This document shows, piece by piece, positions 18,041-27,838 of a DNA stretch of 64,000 nt. The notes beneath the pieces were generated by a model that saw only the letters and a list, made by a program, of their open reading frames with translations, was not told where the DNA came from and ran no database searches. The stretch's first letter is position 1, and every line of letters begins with the position of its first letter. Both the position numbers and the translations under genes were made by a program. This DNA comes from RHLJ01 sp965242845 (GTDB lineage: Bacteria > Bacteroidota > Rhodothermia > Balneolales > Balneolaceae): contig CBDETC010000003.1 in NCBI GenBank assembly GCA_965242845.1, positions 930,001 to 994,000 on the forward strand. The letters run 5' to 3'.

Positions 18041-20875
18041 TTAGTTTCCTTCTTTAAAATTCTCACTTATGAGGATTGGTTTTCCAAATCCAAGTGCTTC
18101 TAATCTATCCATTTGAGTAGCAGCATCACCAACCACTAAATAAACCATACGGTTTGGATTCGCATATTGTCCGGCTAGCTCTGAGATACGATCAATGGTC
18201 ATATCCTGAACAATTTGTTCTCTTTCGCTAATGTAATTCGGGCTCCATCCATAGTCTGAGATATTTTCAACCATATTCAGTTTTGCACCTAAGGTCTCGA
18301 ACCTTCGGGCATTACTTTTTAGCAGGAAGCTCTTAGTAGTCTCAAGATCTTGTTCGGTAAAGGTAGTTGGGTATTGCTCCAGGATTTCTTTAACCAAGGC
18401 CGCTGATTCATAGGTTACATTCGTTCGAACTCCGCTACTAATAGTAAATGCGCCTGGCAGGGCAGAACCTCCGAATCCAGAACCGATTCCATAAGTGTAT
18501 CCTTTCCCTTCTCTAAGTTCCTGTGTAAATCTTGAAGCAAATCCACCACCACCCAGGATGTAATTCATAACCGTAGCCGGGTAATAATCTTCATCAGTAA
18601 CAGGCATGGCCAAATATCCAAAGCGGATTACAGATTGCTTGGCATTAGGTACATCATAAAAATATACCTGCGATTCAGTAGGAGCGTCAGGGAAGTTCAG
18701 CTCGGGAAGTTGTACATCTTTTGCAGCCCAGCCTTCCTGTATCCCTCGCAATGCGGAAGTAACAGCGCGTTCATTTACAGATCCTACTACCATGTAGCTT
18801 GCAAGGCTTGGAGAGAAGTTAGTCTCATAATACTGCTTCAAATCATCTATTGTGATAGCTTCAACACTTTCAGTGGTTCCTATCGGATTATTGGAAAGAA
18901 TATTATCCTCGCCATAAATCAACTTGTTATAGGTATTGGTGGCAATACTATTGGGATTAGCACTTTGTGCTGCAATTTGACTCAGAGTGCTTTGCTTTGC
19001 TAAATCGAACTCAGTTTCATCCCAACGAGGTTCTAACAGCATTTCCTGAACCAAAGCCATAGTAGCAGCATAATTTCTTGAGAGAGTGTTTCCGGTAATA
19101 CTTATGCTTTGCTGGCCAGAATTAATGTTGATTGAAGCGCCAAGGTCATTAATAGCTTCTTCCAGTTCTTCCGGGGTTTTATTAGCTGTTCCTCTGGTCA
19201 TCACTTCTGCTACAAGACCAGCAACACCTACTTTATTAGGGTCGTCTAGTAACAGACCTCCTTTTAGTTTTAATTCAAACTGAACAAGAGGTAGTTCCGT
19301 GTTTTCGATGCCATAAACTTGTAATCCGTTAGAAAGTTCTGTTTCCCAAATTTCGGGGATTTTGATAGATGGAGAATTTCCGTAGGGAGGCTCAACAGTT
19401 CGATCGAAGCTTGAAGCTGTACGCTCATAATCAGTTTCTTCTGGAAGGGTAAAGGACTCATCCGCACCGCTTTCAGCGATAACTTCTTCTTCAACTACAG
19501 CTAATTCAGATCCGCTAAGAATCAAGTCGGTTTGACCTCTAGGAACAAAGCTGGTAGCTACGAAATCCTTTCCTTTAACATACTGCTCATAAACTCGCAT
19601 CACATCTTCACTGGTAACCGCTAAGGTTTTCTTGATGTCTTCGTTGATGTATCCAGGATCATTTGCAAAGATATTATACTGAGCAAGATTAAAGGCTTTA
19701 CCTAATACGCTGGAAAGGCCATTATAAAACTGTGTCTCGATACCGGCTTTGATTCTATTTAAGTCTCCTTCAGTGAATCCTTCTTCTTCAAATCTTACGA
19801 ACGCCTCCTGAACAGCATCATGAACTTCATTAAGATCGGTATTAGGGAAGGCCCTTGTTATAAAAGCAACTTCACCAGCGATTTCCGAATTATTGCTGAA
19901 CATAAAAACTGATGAGGTAAGCTCTTTTTCATCAATCAATACTTTATTAAGTGGAGCCTTTTTACCTGTTGCTAGTAGTTCCATTAGAATATCCAGGGCG
20001 TAGGCATCAGGATGATAAAGATCCACTCCTGGCCAGTACATTCTCAATTCCGGAAGACGAGCAAAGTTATCTTCGTAATACAGTTTCTTCGTTTCCGTGA
20101 GAACAGCAGGTCGGTCTTCAAGGGGTTCAATTTCTATACCTCTGGGAATTTCATCGAAATATTTATGTATCCACTCTTTAGCCTGAACCGGATCAAAATC
20201 ACCGGCTATAACTAAGGTTGCATTATTTGGGGTGTACCAGGTGTTGTAGAACTCCTTCACATCCTCAAGAGTAGCACTTTGCAAATCTTCCAGAGACCCA
20301 ATCACCTGCCAATTATATGGGTGATCTTTAGGATACATGTTTTTGCCTATCACATAGTTTGCATGGCCATAGGGTTGATTATCAATACCCTGACGCTTCT
20401 CATTCTTTACTACCTGTTTCTCTTTAGCTACTACTGCTTCGGTTACAGTATTTATGAAGTACCCAAGCTTGTCTGCTTCGGCCCAGATCATTTTTTCCAG
20501 GGCATCTTTAGGTACAGTTTGAAAATAATTGGTACGATCACGGCTTGTAGAACCATTGGCTCCTGATCCGCCAATTCTGCTACTCATCTGATCAAGCCCA
20601 CCTTTTCCTAAATTTTCTGATTCCAGGAAAAGCAAATGCTCAAACAAGTGAGCAAAACCAGTCTTTCCTTCTTTTTCTCGAGATGATCCAACATGAAATG
20701 TAAGAGCCACTGCAGTAACAGGGTCAGAGTCGTCCTGGTGGAAGATTACTTCGAGTCCATTATCCAAAGTAAATTTTTCATATTCGACGGAAAACTCTTG
20801 CTCATTTAGCCCGGAGCATCCGGCAAGAATAATGATAAAGGTGAGAATTGAAAGAGAAGAAACCGATAATTTCAT
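18041..20875 (-). CDS. M16 family zinc peptidase, lipoprotein
   Basis: A 944-residue two-lobed pitrilysin/insulinase-like peptidase. The N-terminus is a lipoprotein signal (LTFIIILAGCSG, lipobox Cys near residue 20). The first lobe has the inverted zinc motif HLFEH near residue 82 with a downstream EKQVVKNEKRQG supplying the third ligand. The second lobe (from about residue 510) keeps the fold, with GYTYGIGSGFGG near the end, but lacks HxxEH, as is normal. Likely anchored to a membrane and acting on peptides in the cell envelope. Confidence 0.93.
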   Translation of the reverse strand: MKLSVSSLSILTFIIILAGCSGLNEQEFSVEYEKFTLDNGLEVIFHQDDSDPVTAVALTFHVGSSREKEGKTGFAHLFEHLLFLESENLGKGGLDQMSSRIGGSGANGSTSRDRTNYFQTVPKDALEKMIWAEADKLGYFINTVTEAVVAKEKQVVKNEKRQGIDNQPYGHANYVIGKNMYPKDHPYNWQVIGSLEDLQSATLEDVKEFYNTWYTPNNATLVIAGDFDPVQAKEWIHKYFDEIPRGIEIEPLEDRPAVLTETKKLYYEDNFARLPELRMYWPGVDLYHPDAYALDILMELLATGKKAPLNKVLIDEKELTSSVFMFSNNSEIAGEVAFITRAFPNTDLNEVHDAVQEAFVRFEEEGFTEGDLNRIKAGIETQFYNGLSSVLGKAFNLAQYNIFANDPGYINEDIKKTLAVTSEDVMRVYEQYVKGKDFVATSFVPRGQTDLILSGSELAVVEEEVIAESGADESFTLPEETDYERTASSFDRTVEPPYGNSPSIKIPEIWETELSNGLQVYGIENTELPLVQFELKLKGGLLLDDPNKVGVAGLVAEVMTRGTANKTPEELEEAINDLGASININSGQQSISITGNTLSRNYAATMALVQEMLLEPRWDETEFDLAKQSTLSQIAAQSANPNSIATNTYNKLIYGEDNILSNNPIGTTESVEAITIDDLKQYYETNFSPSLASYMVVGSVNERAVTSALRGIQEGWAAKDVQLPELNFPDAPTESQVYFYDVPNAKQSVIRFGYLAMPVTDEDYYPATVMNYILGGGGFASRFTQELREGKGYTYGIGSGFGGSALPGAFTISSGVRTNVTYESAALVKEILEQYPTTFTEQDLETTKSFLLKSNARRFETLGAKLNMVENISDYGWSPNYISEREQIVQDMTIDRISELAGQYANPNRMVYLVVGDAATQMDRLEALGFGKPILISENFKEGN

Positions 20876-21017
20876 AAGTGTAATAGATTTGATTCAATCG
20901 TGAAGATAATCGGGAATAGATTATCAAATTGTTAAAGAATGCGTTGAATTCCTGTTCCAAAGTGAATTAAGGTGGATAGGATATTTTGGATTGGCACGAT
21001 GTTTGTATATTGGGCCG

Positions 21018-21602
21018 ATGATCAAAGTACAGGATACCATAATAGCTGATGATATAGCAACCGCTAAATTTGCTTGTGACTTACCCCGCTGTAAAGGAGC
21101 ATGCTGCGTAGTTGGTGATGCTGGTGCCCCAGTCTCTAAAGATGAAGTACCCATTCTTCATAAGGCATATCGACAGCTAAAAGAAGAATTGAGACCCGAA
21201 GCAGTTGCTGTAGCTGAACGTGATGGAGTTGTTATCGGATCGAAAGAAAAGGGCTATGAGATTTCTTGTGTAGGTGGGGCTGAGTGTGTGTTTGTGAATT
21301 ATGATGAACAGGAAGTAGCCTATTGTACTATCCAAAAGGCATATTTTGAAGGTCGCTTCAATTGGGAGAAGCCACTGAGTTGCCACCTCTTTCCAATCCG
21401 GTTAAAAAAGATAGCTGGATTCGAATATGCAAACTTCGAATACGTACCCACAATTTGTTCTACTGGTTGTGAAAAAGGGAAAGGAGAAGGCATTTATCTG
21501 GCTGAATTTCTGGAAGCTCCACTAGTTAGAAGGTATGGTCAGGAATGGTATGATGAATTTATCGCTGCGTGCGAATATGTAAGGTCGAAAGAGGAGGAGT
21601 AA
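21018..21602 (+). CDS. DUF3109 family protein, Cys-rich
   Basis: A 194-residue protein of the DUF3109 family, with a YkgJ-like cysteine cluster that could bind metal: CDLPRCKGACC near the N-terminus, CVGGAEC, YCTIQKA, LSCHLFPIRL and TICSTGCEKG. Function unknown. I use the ATG at 21018; a TTG at 20991 is also in frame. TTTTG at 20984-20988 and TATATTG at 21006-21012 resemble a Bacteroidota-type promoter, and this would put the transcript start near the ATG. The next gene, rpoN, begins at the very next base after the stop, with GAGGAGG before it. Confidence 0.85.
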   Translation: MIKVQDTIIADDIATAKFACDLPRCKGACCVVGDAGAPVSKDEVPILHKAYRQLKEELRPEAVAVAERDGVVIGSKEKGYEISCVGGAECVFVNYDEQEVAYCTIQKAYFEGRFNWEKPLSCHLFPIRLKKIAGFEYANFEYVPTICSTGCEKGKGEGIYLAEFLEAPLVRRYGQEWYDEFIAACEYVRSKEEE

Positions 21603-23108
21603 ATGCTCCGTAACCAACAAAATATCAGCCAACGCCTTCAACAAGGTCTTCAGCAGAAACTTTCTCCCCAGCAGCTTCAATACATAAAACTATTGCAGCT
21701 CCCTACGATTGCTCTGGAGCAAAGAATTAAAGAAGAGATTGAGATGAATCCCATCCTTGAAGAACTGGATGGAATCCAGCAAATCCAGGAAAGGGTTGAT
21801 CAACAGGATGAGGAGCCAAAGGAAGAGCGAGAGGAGGCATTAGAAAGCCTCGAAGAGCATGAGGTAGACTGGGATGAATTTGATAAAAACACTGAGTATG
21901 AGGGAGAAACATATTCAACTCCTACTAACCCGGATATAGAGGAATGGAGAGATCTTCCTAATCCGTACAATGAATCGTTATTAGAGGAGCTTGAAAACCA
22001 GGTAGCTTTATTAGATTTGACGGAAGAGGAGCAGCTCATCGCTGATCAGATTTTAGGGTCCCTGGATGAAGACGGATATTTCCGGCGCGAATTGATAGCT
22101 GTAGCTGATAACATTGCCTTCAACCATGGCATATATCTTGAAGAAGAAGATGTGGAACGGGTGAGAAAGCAGGTTCAGCTTCTTGATCCAATAGGAATAG
22201 CTTCTACCGATTTGCAAGATTGTTTGCTGATACAACTCCAGGAAGCAGATGAGATGCTCCCGGGGAGGGAGTTAGCCATACAAGTGGTGGACAGGACCTG
22301 GGCTGCCTTCGAGAAGAAGCATTTCGATAAAATCATCCAACGACTCAATACCGATGAAGAATCTCTCAAAGAAGCTTTTGAAGCTATACGCCGAATGGAT
22401 CCTCGTCCTGGCGCGGTAAGTGATGGACTCGAAGAAACTCAGAATTATATAGAACCAGATTTTGAAGTGTACTGGAGAGGGGAACATCAAAGTGAACATG
22501 GAAAAGGAGAGTTTGTGATTCATCTGAATCAGCGGAATGCCCCCTCTCTCAGGATTTCTCCTGAATACAAACAGATGTGGGATGAGATCAAAGCCAAAAA
22601 AGACAAGGCAGATGCTCAGACTCAACAATTCATGAAAGGGAAAATAGATTCGGCGAACTGGTTTATTGAATCAATCAGGCAGCGTCAGAATACGCTCATG
22701 AATACGATGAAAACTATGGTAGCTCTCCAGGAGGACTTCTTTAAGTTTGGTGATGGATTAAAACCCATGATATTGAAAGATGTGGCTGAACGAATTGGGA
22801 TGGATATCTCAACGGTGTCAAGAGTAGTGAATGGGAAGTATGTGCAGACGAATTTTGGGGTATATGAGCTTAAATATTTCTTTAACGAAGGATTGGAAAC
22901 GGAGAGTGGGGAAGAGGTTTCGAACCGGGAAGTAAAAAATATCCTGCAAAGCATTATTGACGACGAAGACAAGAGAAACCCTCTAAGTGATCAGGCCTTA
23001 GCAGATGCCCTAAATCAAAAGGGATATAAAGTGGCGAGAAGAACAGTAAGTAAATACAGGGAACAATTGAATGAGCCTGTAGCCAGATTAAGGAAGCAGA
23101 TTATCTAG
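21603..23108 (+). CDS. rpoN: RNA polymerase sigma-54 factor
   Basis: A 501-residue sigma-54 that directs polymerase to -24/-12 promoters with the help of AAA+ activators. The Gln/Leu-rich activator-interacting region I covers residues 1-50 (LSPQQLQYIKLLQLP), an acidic region follows to about 115, then the core-binding domain (about 125-320), the helix-turn-helix MDISTVSRVVNGKYVQT near 400, and the RpoN box ARRTVSKYRE near 480. All regions are complete. It is coupled to the DUF3109 gene by TAAATG. Confidence 0.97.
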   Translation: MLRNQQNISQRLQQGLQQKLSPQQLQYIKLLQLPTIALEQRIKEEIEMNPILEELDGIQQIQERVDQQDEEPKEEREEALESLEEHEVDWDEFDKNTEYEGETYSTPTNPDIEEWRDLPNPYNESLLEELENQVALLDLTEEEQLIADQILGSLDEDGYFRRELIAVADNIAFNHGIYLEEEDVERVRKQVQLLDPIGIASTDLQDCLLIQLQEADEMLPGRELAIQVVDRTWAAFEKKHFDKIIQRLNTDEESLKEAFEAIRRMDPRPGAVSDGLEETQNYIEPDFEVYWRGEHQSEHGKGEFVIHLNQRNAPSLRISPEYKQMWDEIKAKKDKADAQTQQFMKGKIDSANWFIESIRQRQNTLMNTMKTMVALQEDFFKFGDGLKPMILKDVAERIGMDISTVSRVVNGKYVQTNFGVYELKYFFNEGLETESGEEVSNREVKNILQSIIDDEDKRNPLSDQALADALNQKGYKVARRTVSKYREQLNEPVARLRKQII

Positions 23109-23111
23109 CAA

Positions 23112-24569
23112 TTAGAGGTATATGATCAGTTCCAGGATGTCCGTGATCAATGCATTGGCAAAAATAAACACCAGGATGGCAATGTTTACGACTGTATGTA
23201 AACCGAAGGTATAGAAAATATATTTGATCCTTCCCCTTTGTAAATACTTAGAACTATCAAGTGAGGTAAGTAAAAATCCTATGAGCCATACTACCACATA
23301 CACAATAGAGAGGATAATGAGAAGATTTGTGCTTCCCCCGGACAAATAAATAACCATCATAATACTCACGATCAGAAAATCGAGATGGAAAATCCAGGTG
23401 TATAAGCTCATGACCTGGCTAAAATGGGTCATCGCTTTACTAGGTAGATACAACCAAATAATCCCGATTACCTGCACTAATAAAGAGACCAGAACTCCAA
23501 TCACAAAAACGGAGAAATAGTTTTTACCAACAATGGCAAGCAAAGGCATATAGTGATAAAATACCTCGAGTCCTTTTTCTGATACCAGGGTTGAGAACAC
23601 GATATAGAGAGTAAGTCCTGATAAAAAAGCATGTTGGAAAAACAAGAAAATACCGCTTGCGATTGAACGCTCCCGATACCTCATAATATCATCAACAAAG
23701 AAGCGGTGGCCCGTGAAAAAGCGGAATATTAATGGGCGATAATTAGGAGATATTTTCAGATTTAAACCCACACTCACCCAGACCAGCAGAAAAATAATTA
23801 CCGGCCAGTTTAATGGGCTCGATGCTGTTTGCTCCTGTTGTTCCGGAAGCACAAATTCTCCACTACTCTTCATTTCCCGAAAAGCCGTTAACAATCCTGG
23901 ATTAAGTTCAAGCGCACCAGATAGCCAGGAAGAATTAAAAAGAAGAAGTTCTGTGTTCGACTCAAACAGGGTGTTGATGAGCTTCGCATCATTTACTGAA
24001 TTCTCTTTTGAAAGAAGCAGTCCGGTTTCATTTTCATATACTTGCTCGCCTGATATTTCTGCAATTGAGAAATCTAAAAAAGAGGATGTTCCAGAGGTTA
24101 TCTCATAAAAACTACTATTCGAACTCTTTCTAAGTTCTCTGGTAATTATTTCAAAGGATTCAGCAAAGCTCTCATCAAATGATTGGCTGAAACTGTATAA
24201 ACCGAATGCAGTTACTTGCGGATTACTGGCAAAATCAGAAATCAACATTTTGTAATCTTCCAAAAAACTATCGGCGAATTCATTTAGCCCAGAAGAAGTA
24301 ATAAACTTGTAATCAAACCGAATATATACCTCGAAAGGGTAGCTAGAAATAGAATCAAGCAGCACTGGGTTTACCGGATGCATCAGTTCAATAACTTCAA
24401 TACCGATATTCTCAAAAGCATCTAACTGCCCGGAGATCTCAATGGCTGAAGTAGGAGGGAGAGACCAGCTTACTCCTAACCTTGGGTTCTGCGCCTGGGC
24501 AGAAATTGAAAAGGAGGTACAAAGCCAGGTAATAAGAGTTAGAAAGAAATATGTGGGCTTAATTCTCAC
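23112..24569 (-). CDS. Secreted N-terminal domain plus multi-helix membrane protein, unknown function
   Basis: A 485-residue protein I do not recognise. A signal peptide (about 1-27) leads into a soluble domain (about 28-245) with alternating beta/alpha segments (LGVSWSLPPT, VEVIELMHP-like), perhaps a glycosidase-like barrel. A hydrophobic helix near 250 follows and about five more helices in the last 180 residues resemble the Yip1 membrane fold. The GTG start directly follows the miaB stop (TAAGTG), so translation is probably coupled to miaB. Its end converges on rpoN with 3 bases between the stops. Confidence 0.7.
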   Translation of the reverse strand: MRIKPTYFFLTLITWLCTSFSISAQAQNPRLGVSWSLPPTSAIEISGQLDAFENIGIEVIELMHPVNPVLLDSISSYPFEVYIRFDYKFITSSGLNEFADSFLEDYKMLISDFASNPQVTAFGLYSFSQSFDESFAESFEIITRELRKSSNSSFYEITSGTSSFLDFSIAEISGEQVYENETGLLLSKENSVNDAKLINTLFESNTELLLFNSSWLSGALELNPGLLTAFREMKSSGEFVLPEQQEQTASSPLNWPVIIFLLVWVSVGLNLKISPNYRPLIFRFFTGHRFFVDDIMRYRERSIASGIFLFFQHAFLSGLTLYIVFSTLVSEKGLEVFYHYMPLLAIVGKNYFSVFVIGVLVSLLVQVIGIIWLYLPSKAMTHFSQVMSLYTWIFHLDFLIVSIMMVIYLSGGSTNLLIILSIVYVVVWLIGFLLTSLDSSKYLQRGRIKYIFYTFGLHTVVNIAILVFIFANALITDILELIIYL

Positions 24570-25928
24570 TTATGCTTCAACAGCAGCTGCATAAAATTCG
24601 ACAATCGAAGATTTACGAATTGGAGTTCCTAAAAGAGTTGCTGAGGTAGAGCCGGTTATTTCTACTTCCACATAATCTCCTTTTTGATGGTTTTCGCGAT
24701 CGAATACAACCATTTTATTCGTATCAGTACGTCCACTTACCTGGTCTTCAGATCGTTTACTGGTTCCTTCAACCAATACAAGATGCCGTTTCCCAATTTC
24801 CAGCAGGTTTCTTTCCTTCTGGATTTCCATCTGCTGATTAATGATCTCGGTCAACCGGCGCTTTTTTATTTCTTCCGGAACGTCATCTTCAAATTTTCGA
24901 TATGCCAGTGTACGTTCTCTTTCAGAATAAGCAAACATATAAGCCAGATCGTATCCGACTTCTTTCATCAAGGTCATTGTGCCTTCATGTTCTTCATCTG
25001 TTTCCCCACAAAAACCAGCGATTATATCTGTAGAAAGAGCAAGTCCAGGGATAATCTGATGCATTTTCTGGATAAGCTCGAGGTATTGCTGACGTGTATA
25101 AGGCCTCCTCATACGTTCCAGCATGGAATCACTTCCTGCTTGTGCCGGAATATGAATGTAATTACAGAGATTCGGGCGTTCAGCAATCAGATGGAGTAAG
25201 TCATCCGGGAAGTCTTTTGGATGAGGAGAAGAGAATCTGAAACGGATTTCAGGATTGATCAAACTTGCCGCATCCATTAATGTGGTAAAGGTGTTTTCAC
25301 CATCACGGTACGAATTCACGTTTTGACCAAGGAAGGTCACTTCTTTATATCCTTCATCACTAAGCTGACGCACTTCCTGCAAAATGCTTTCCATTGGCCT
25401 GCTTCTTTCCCTACCCCTCGTGAAAGGCACAACACAGAATGAGCACATGTTATCACAGCCACGCATGATAGAAACGAAAGAAGAAACACCATTTCCGGTC
25501 GTTCGAACCGGTGCTATATCGGCATAGGTTTCTTCAAGTGAAAGAAGCACATTTACTGCTTTTCGACCATCATCAACCTCTGCCAGTAACCTGGGAATAT
25601 CCCGATAGGCATCAGGTCCAACCACGATATCAACAAGGTGCTCTTTTTCTATGATCCGATCTTTAATTCGTTCGGCCATACACCCTAAAACACCAACTGT
25701 TAAATCAGAGTTAGTTTTTTTGAGGGTTCTTAGTTCTTTCAGACGGTTCCATACTTTTGTTTCCGCATTTTCACGGATAGAACAGGTGTTTACCAGAATC
25801 ACATCAGCTAATTCCGGGCTGTCGGCTACAGTCATGCCATCTTCAAGCAGGATCGAATTCACGATTTCAGAATCAGCGAAGTTCATCTGGCATCCGTAGG
25901 TCTCTATAAAGAATTTCTTAGTGCTCAC
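24570..25928 (-). CDS. miaB: tRNA-2-methylthio-N6-dimethylallyladenosine synthase
   Basis: A 452-residue radical-SAM methylthiotransferase that adds the 2-methylthio group to i6A37 in tRNAs. The N-terminal UPF0004 domain carries its three cluster cysteines (YGCQMN, NTCSIRENAE, LGCMAERI), the radical-SAM motif is CDNMCSFC near residue 158, and a C-terminal TRAM domain ends the protein. Length is typical. It starts with GTG, 9 bases downstream of pyrE. Confidence 0.96.
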   Translation of the reverse strand: MSTKKFFIETYGCQMNFADSEIVNSILLEDGMTVADSPELADVILVNTCSIRENAETKVWNRLKELRTLKKTNSDLTVGVLGCMAERIKDRIIEKEHLVDIVVGPDAYRDIPRLLAEVDDGRKAVNVLLSLEETYADIAPVRTTGNGVSSFVSIMRGCDNMCSFCVVPFTRGRERSRPMESILQEVRQLSDEGYKEVTFLGQNVNSYRDGENTFTTLMDAASLINPEIRFRFSSPHPKDFPDDLLHLIAERPNLCNYIHIPAQAGSDSMLERMRRPYTRQQYLELIQKMHQIIPGLALSTDIIAGFCGETDEEHEGTMTLMKEVGYDLAYMFAYSERERTLAYRKFEDDVPEEIKKRRLTEIINQQMEIQKERNLLEIGKRHLVLVEGTSKRSEDQVSGRTDTNKMVVFDRENHQKGDYVEVEITGSTSATLLGTPIRKSSIVEFYAAAVEA

Positions 25929-25937
25929 AATTCGAAA

Positions 25938-26582
25938 TTAATTATTTGGCCAGGTATCTGGGTGACTTCTCCAGTTTGCCAGTTGTTCAAGATCATCACT
26001 GGTAACAAAGCCTTTCTCGACGGCTACATCTACCAGGGTACTGTAATCGGTAAGATTAAATACAGGAACATTAACGGAGTTAAAATTCTCAGCAGACTTA
26101 TCAAAGCCATAATTAAAAATAGAGATGATGGCCTGTACATCAGCTCCAACAAATTGTAATGCATTAATTACTGATAGTGCTGATCCTCCGGTTGAAATCA
26201 AATCTTCAATCACTACCGTAGGCTGTTCTTTTGCTACCCCGCCTTCTATTTGGTTTCCCATGCCATAATTTTTTGGCTTTGCTCTTACATAGGCCATTGG
26301 TTTATTCAATAAATCAGCGACCCAGGCTGCATGGGGGATTCCTGCGGTTGCCGTTCCGGTAACTACTTCCGTATTTGGGAATTCCTGCGTAACAATTTCG
26401 GCGAACTTGCTCGCGATTTTCTTTCGAATCTCAGGATATTTTAAAGTAAGTCGGTTGTCGCAATAAATAGGGGAGTTCCATCCTGATGCCCATGTAAAAG
26501 GATCATTTGGGCGTAGAATCACTGCATTTATTTCCAACAAGTCGGATGCCAATTCTCTTGCAAATGTGGTGTCAATAATCAT
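25938..26582 (-). CDS. pyrE: Orotate phosphoribosyltransferase
   Basis: A 214-residue type I phosphoribosyltransferase making OMP from orotate and PRPP in pyrimidine synthesis. The PRPP-binding motif VVIEDLISTGGSAL is clear near residue 125, along with WASGWNSPIYCDNRL near the N-terminus and AYVRAKPKNYG. Length fits the family. No other pyr genes are nearby. It lies 53 bases after pgpA and just before miaB on the same strand. Confidence 0.95.
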   Translation of the reverse strand: MIIDTTFARELASDLLEINAVILRPNDPFTWASGWNSPIYCDNRLTLKYPEIRKKIASKFAEIVTQEFPNTEVVTGTATAGIPHAAWVADLLNKPMAYVRAKPKNYGMGNQIEGGVAKEQPTVVIEDLISTGGSALSVINALQFVGADVQAIISIFNYGFDKSAENFNSVNVPVFNLTDYSTLVDVAVEKGFVTSDDLEQLANWRSHPDTWPNN

Positions 26583-26634
26583 TCGTTCTGTAAATCTTTT
26601 AACTGCTTTTTAACAAAATCCGCCTTTATTGCGG

Positions 26635-27111
26635 CTATAATATTTTCGAAGCAAAGAAAATAAGAGTTTTTAAGCAGATTAACGCATACAAACCCGCAAT
26701 TAAATCATCAAGGAGAATTCCTAAGCCTCCGCCTATTTTTTGAACCTGACGAATCCCCAGGGGTTTCCAGATATCAAAGATTCGAAAAAGCAGAAAACCG
26801 ATCCCCATAAGAAGAGCGTCATAGGTTGGATCGTGAAATAATGGGACCGAAATGAACACGATAGCCTGTCCCGAAAATTCATCAATGACTACTTTCCCAG
26901 GGTCTTTTCCCCATTCCTCCTCACAAACTTCACTAACCCATAAAGTGAGTAAGCCGGAAACGATCATAAAAATGATCGGCCCTAAGTAAATGTCGACCAT
27001 AAGAACAAAATACAAAGCGATGGTGGCAATGAGGCTGCCTATGGTTCCTGGCGCTACAGGTGATAACCCTGATCCAAAACCTAACCCAATGAAAAGCTTT
27101 AGAGATTTCAT
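26635..27111 (-). CDS. pgpA: Phosphatidylglycerophosphatase A
   Basis: A 158-residue membrane enzyme that removes phosphate from phosphatidylglycerophosphate to give phosphatidylglycerol. Family motifs FGSGLSPVAPGTIGSL near the N-terminus, KVVIDEFSGQ in the middle and GGLGILLDDLIAGLYA near the end are present, with about four membrane segments. It follows pgsA by 2 bases, so the two successive steps of phosphatidylglycerol synthesis are in one operon. Confidence 0.94.
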   Translation of the reverse strand: MKSLKLFIGLGFGSGLSPVAPGTIGSLIATIALYFVLMVDIYLGPIIFMIVSGLLTLWVSEVCEEEWGKDPGKVVIDEFSGQAIVFISVPLFHDPTYDALLMGIGFLLFRIFDIWKPLGIRQVQKIGGGLGILLDDLIAGLYALICLKTLIFFASKIL

Positions 27112-27113
27112 GA

Positions 27114-27698
27114 TCAGGTTGATTTCGTGAATACCGCCCTGTTTATGTAGATGTATTCAAACCCGGAATAGAGCGTCACAAAAGTGACAAAAATCATTAA
27201 CACTAAAAGAATATTCGTAGAAAGTAGGAGCTCAACCCAATCACCTACAAAAAAGTCTACCCCCTGGAACAGACCTGCTACCAATCCGATGTATAGAAAG
27301 ATCATTTGAATGGTAGTTTTGGCTTTTGCTGTAAACCGGGTTTGCATAGTCTGGTTCTTCTTTTTCATATACACCCTAAGCACAGTAATAAATACATCTC
27401 TAAAGATAATCAGTCCTATGGCCCACCAGGGGAATTGAGAAGAATCAATGAATGGAAGCACAATAAAACCGCTAAAGGTGAGAAACTTATCAGCCAGCGG
27501 ATCTAAGAAAATTCCCAGATTTGTTTCTACCTGGTATTTACGAGCATAATATCCATCAAAATAATCGGTAATAGCTGCAATAATATATACAGCAAGTGCT
27601 ATCGCCTTTAGCCAGAATTCACCCTGGAACCAGAGAATTAAAAAAATGGGTGACAGAATTATTCTTGTACCACTTAGAATATTCGGAACGCGATGCAT
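27114..27698 (-). CDS. pgsA: CDP-diacylglycerol-glycerol-3-phosphate 3-phosphatidyltransferase
   Basis: A 194-residue inner-membrane CDP-alcohol phosphatidyltransferase that makes phosphatidylglycerophosphate. The signature D-x2-DG-x2-AR-x8-G-x3-D-x3-D is present in DYFDGYYARKYQ and GIFLDPLADK near residues 43-70. About five or six membrane helices are visible. First gene of the minus-strand run pgsA-pgpA-pyrE-miaB. Confidence 0.95.
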   Translation of the reverse strand: MHRVPNILSGTRIILSPIFLILWFQGEFWLKAIALAVYIIAAITDYFDGYYARKYQVETNLGIFLDPLADKFLTFSGFIVLPFIDSSQFPWWAIGLIIFRDVFITVLRVYMKKKNQTMQTRFTAKAKTTIQMIFLYIGLVAGLFQGVDFFVGDWVELLLSTNILLVLMIFVTFVTLYSGFEYIYINRAVFTKST

Positions 27699-27721
27699 GC
27701 GCGAAGATAGGAATTATTTGG

Positions 27722-27781
27722 TTATTGGTTAGTGGATATTGGCACGCGATTTACCAGTAGCCAATACCAACTAATCAATAA
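27722..27781. repeat. Long imperfect inverted repeat between pgsA and cinA
   Basis: Two 22-base arms (27722-27743 and 27760-27781) are complementary with four mismatches, around a 16-base centre. The sequence is of the ATTGGTTA/TAACCAAT type. It lies between divergent genes, so a terminator role is unlikely; it may be a dispersed repeat, or contribute to the promoter region. Confidence 0.6.
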
Positions 27782-27838
27782 CGAATACTTTATGGTTATG
27801 GGTAGCATTTTGATGATGGAATGGTGAATTTTCCGCAC

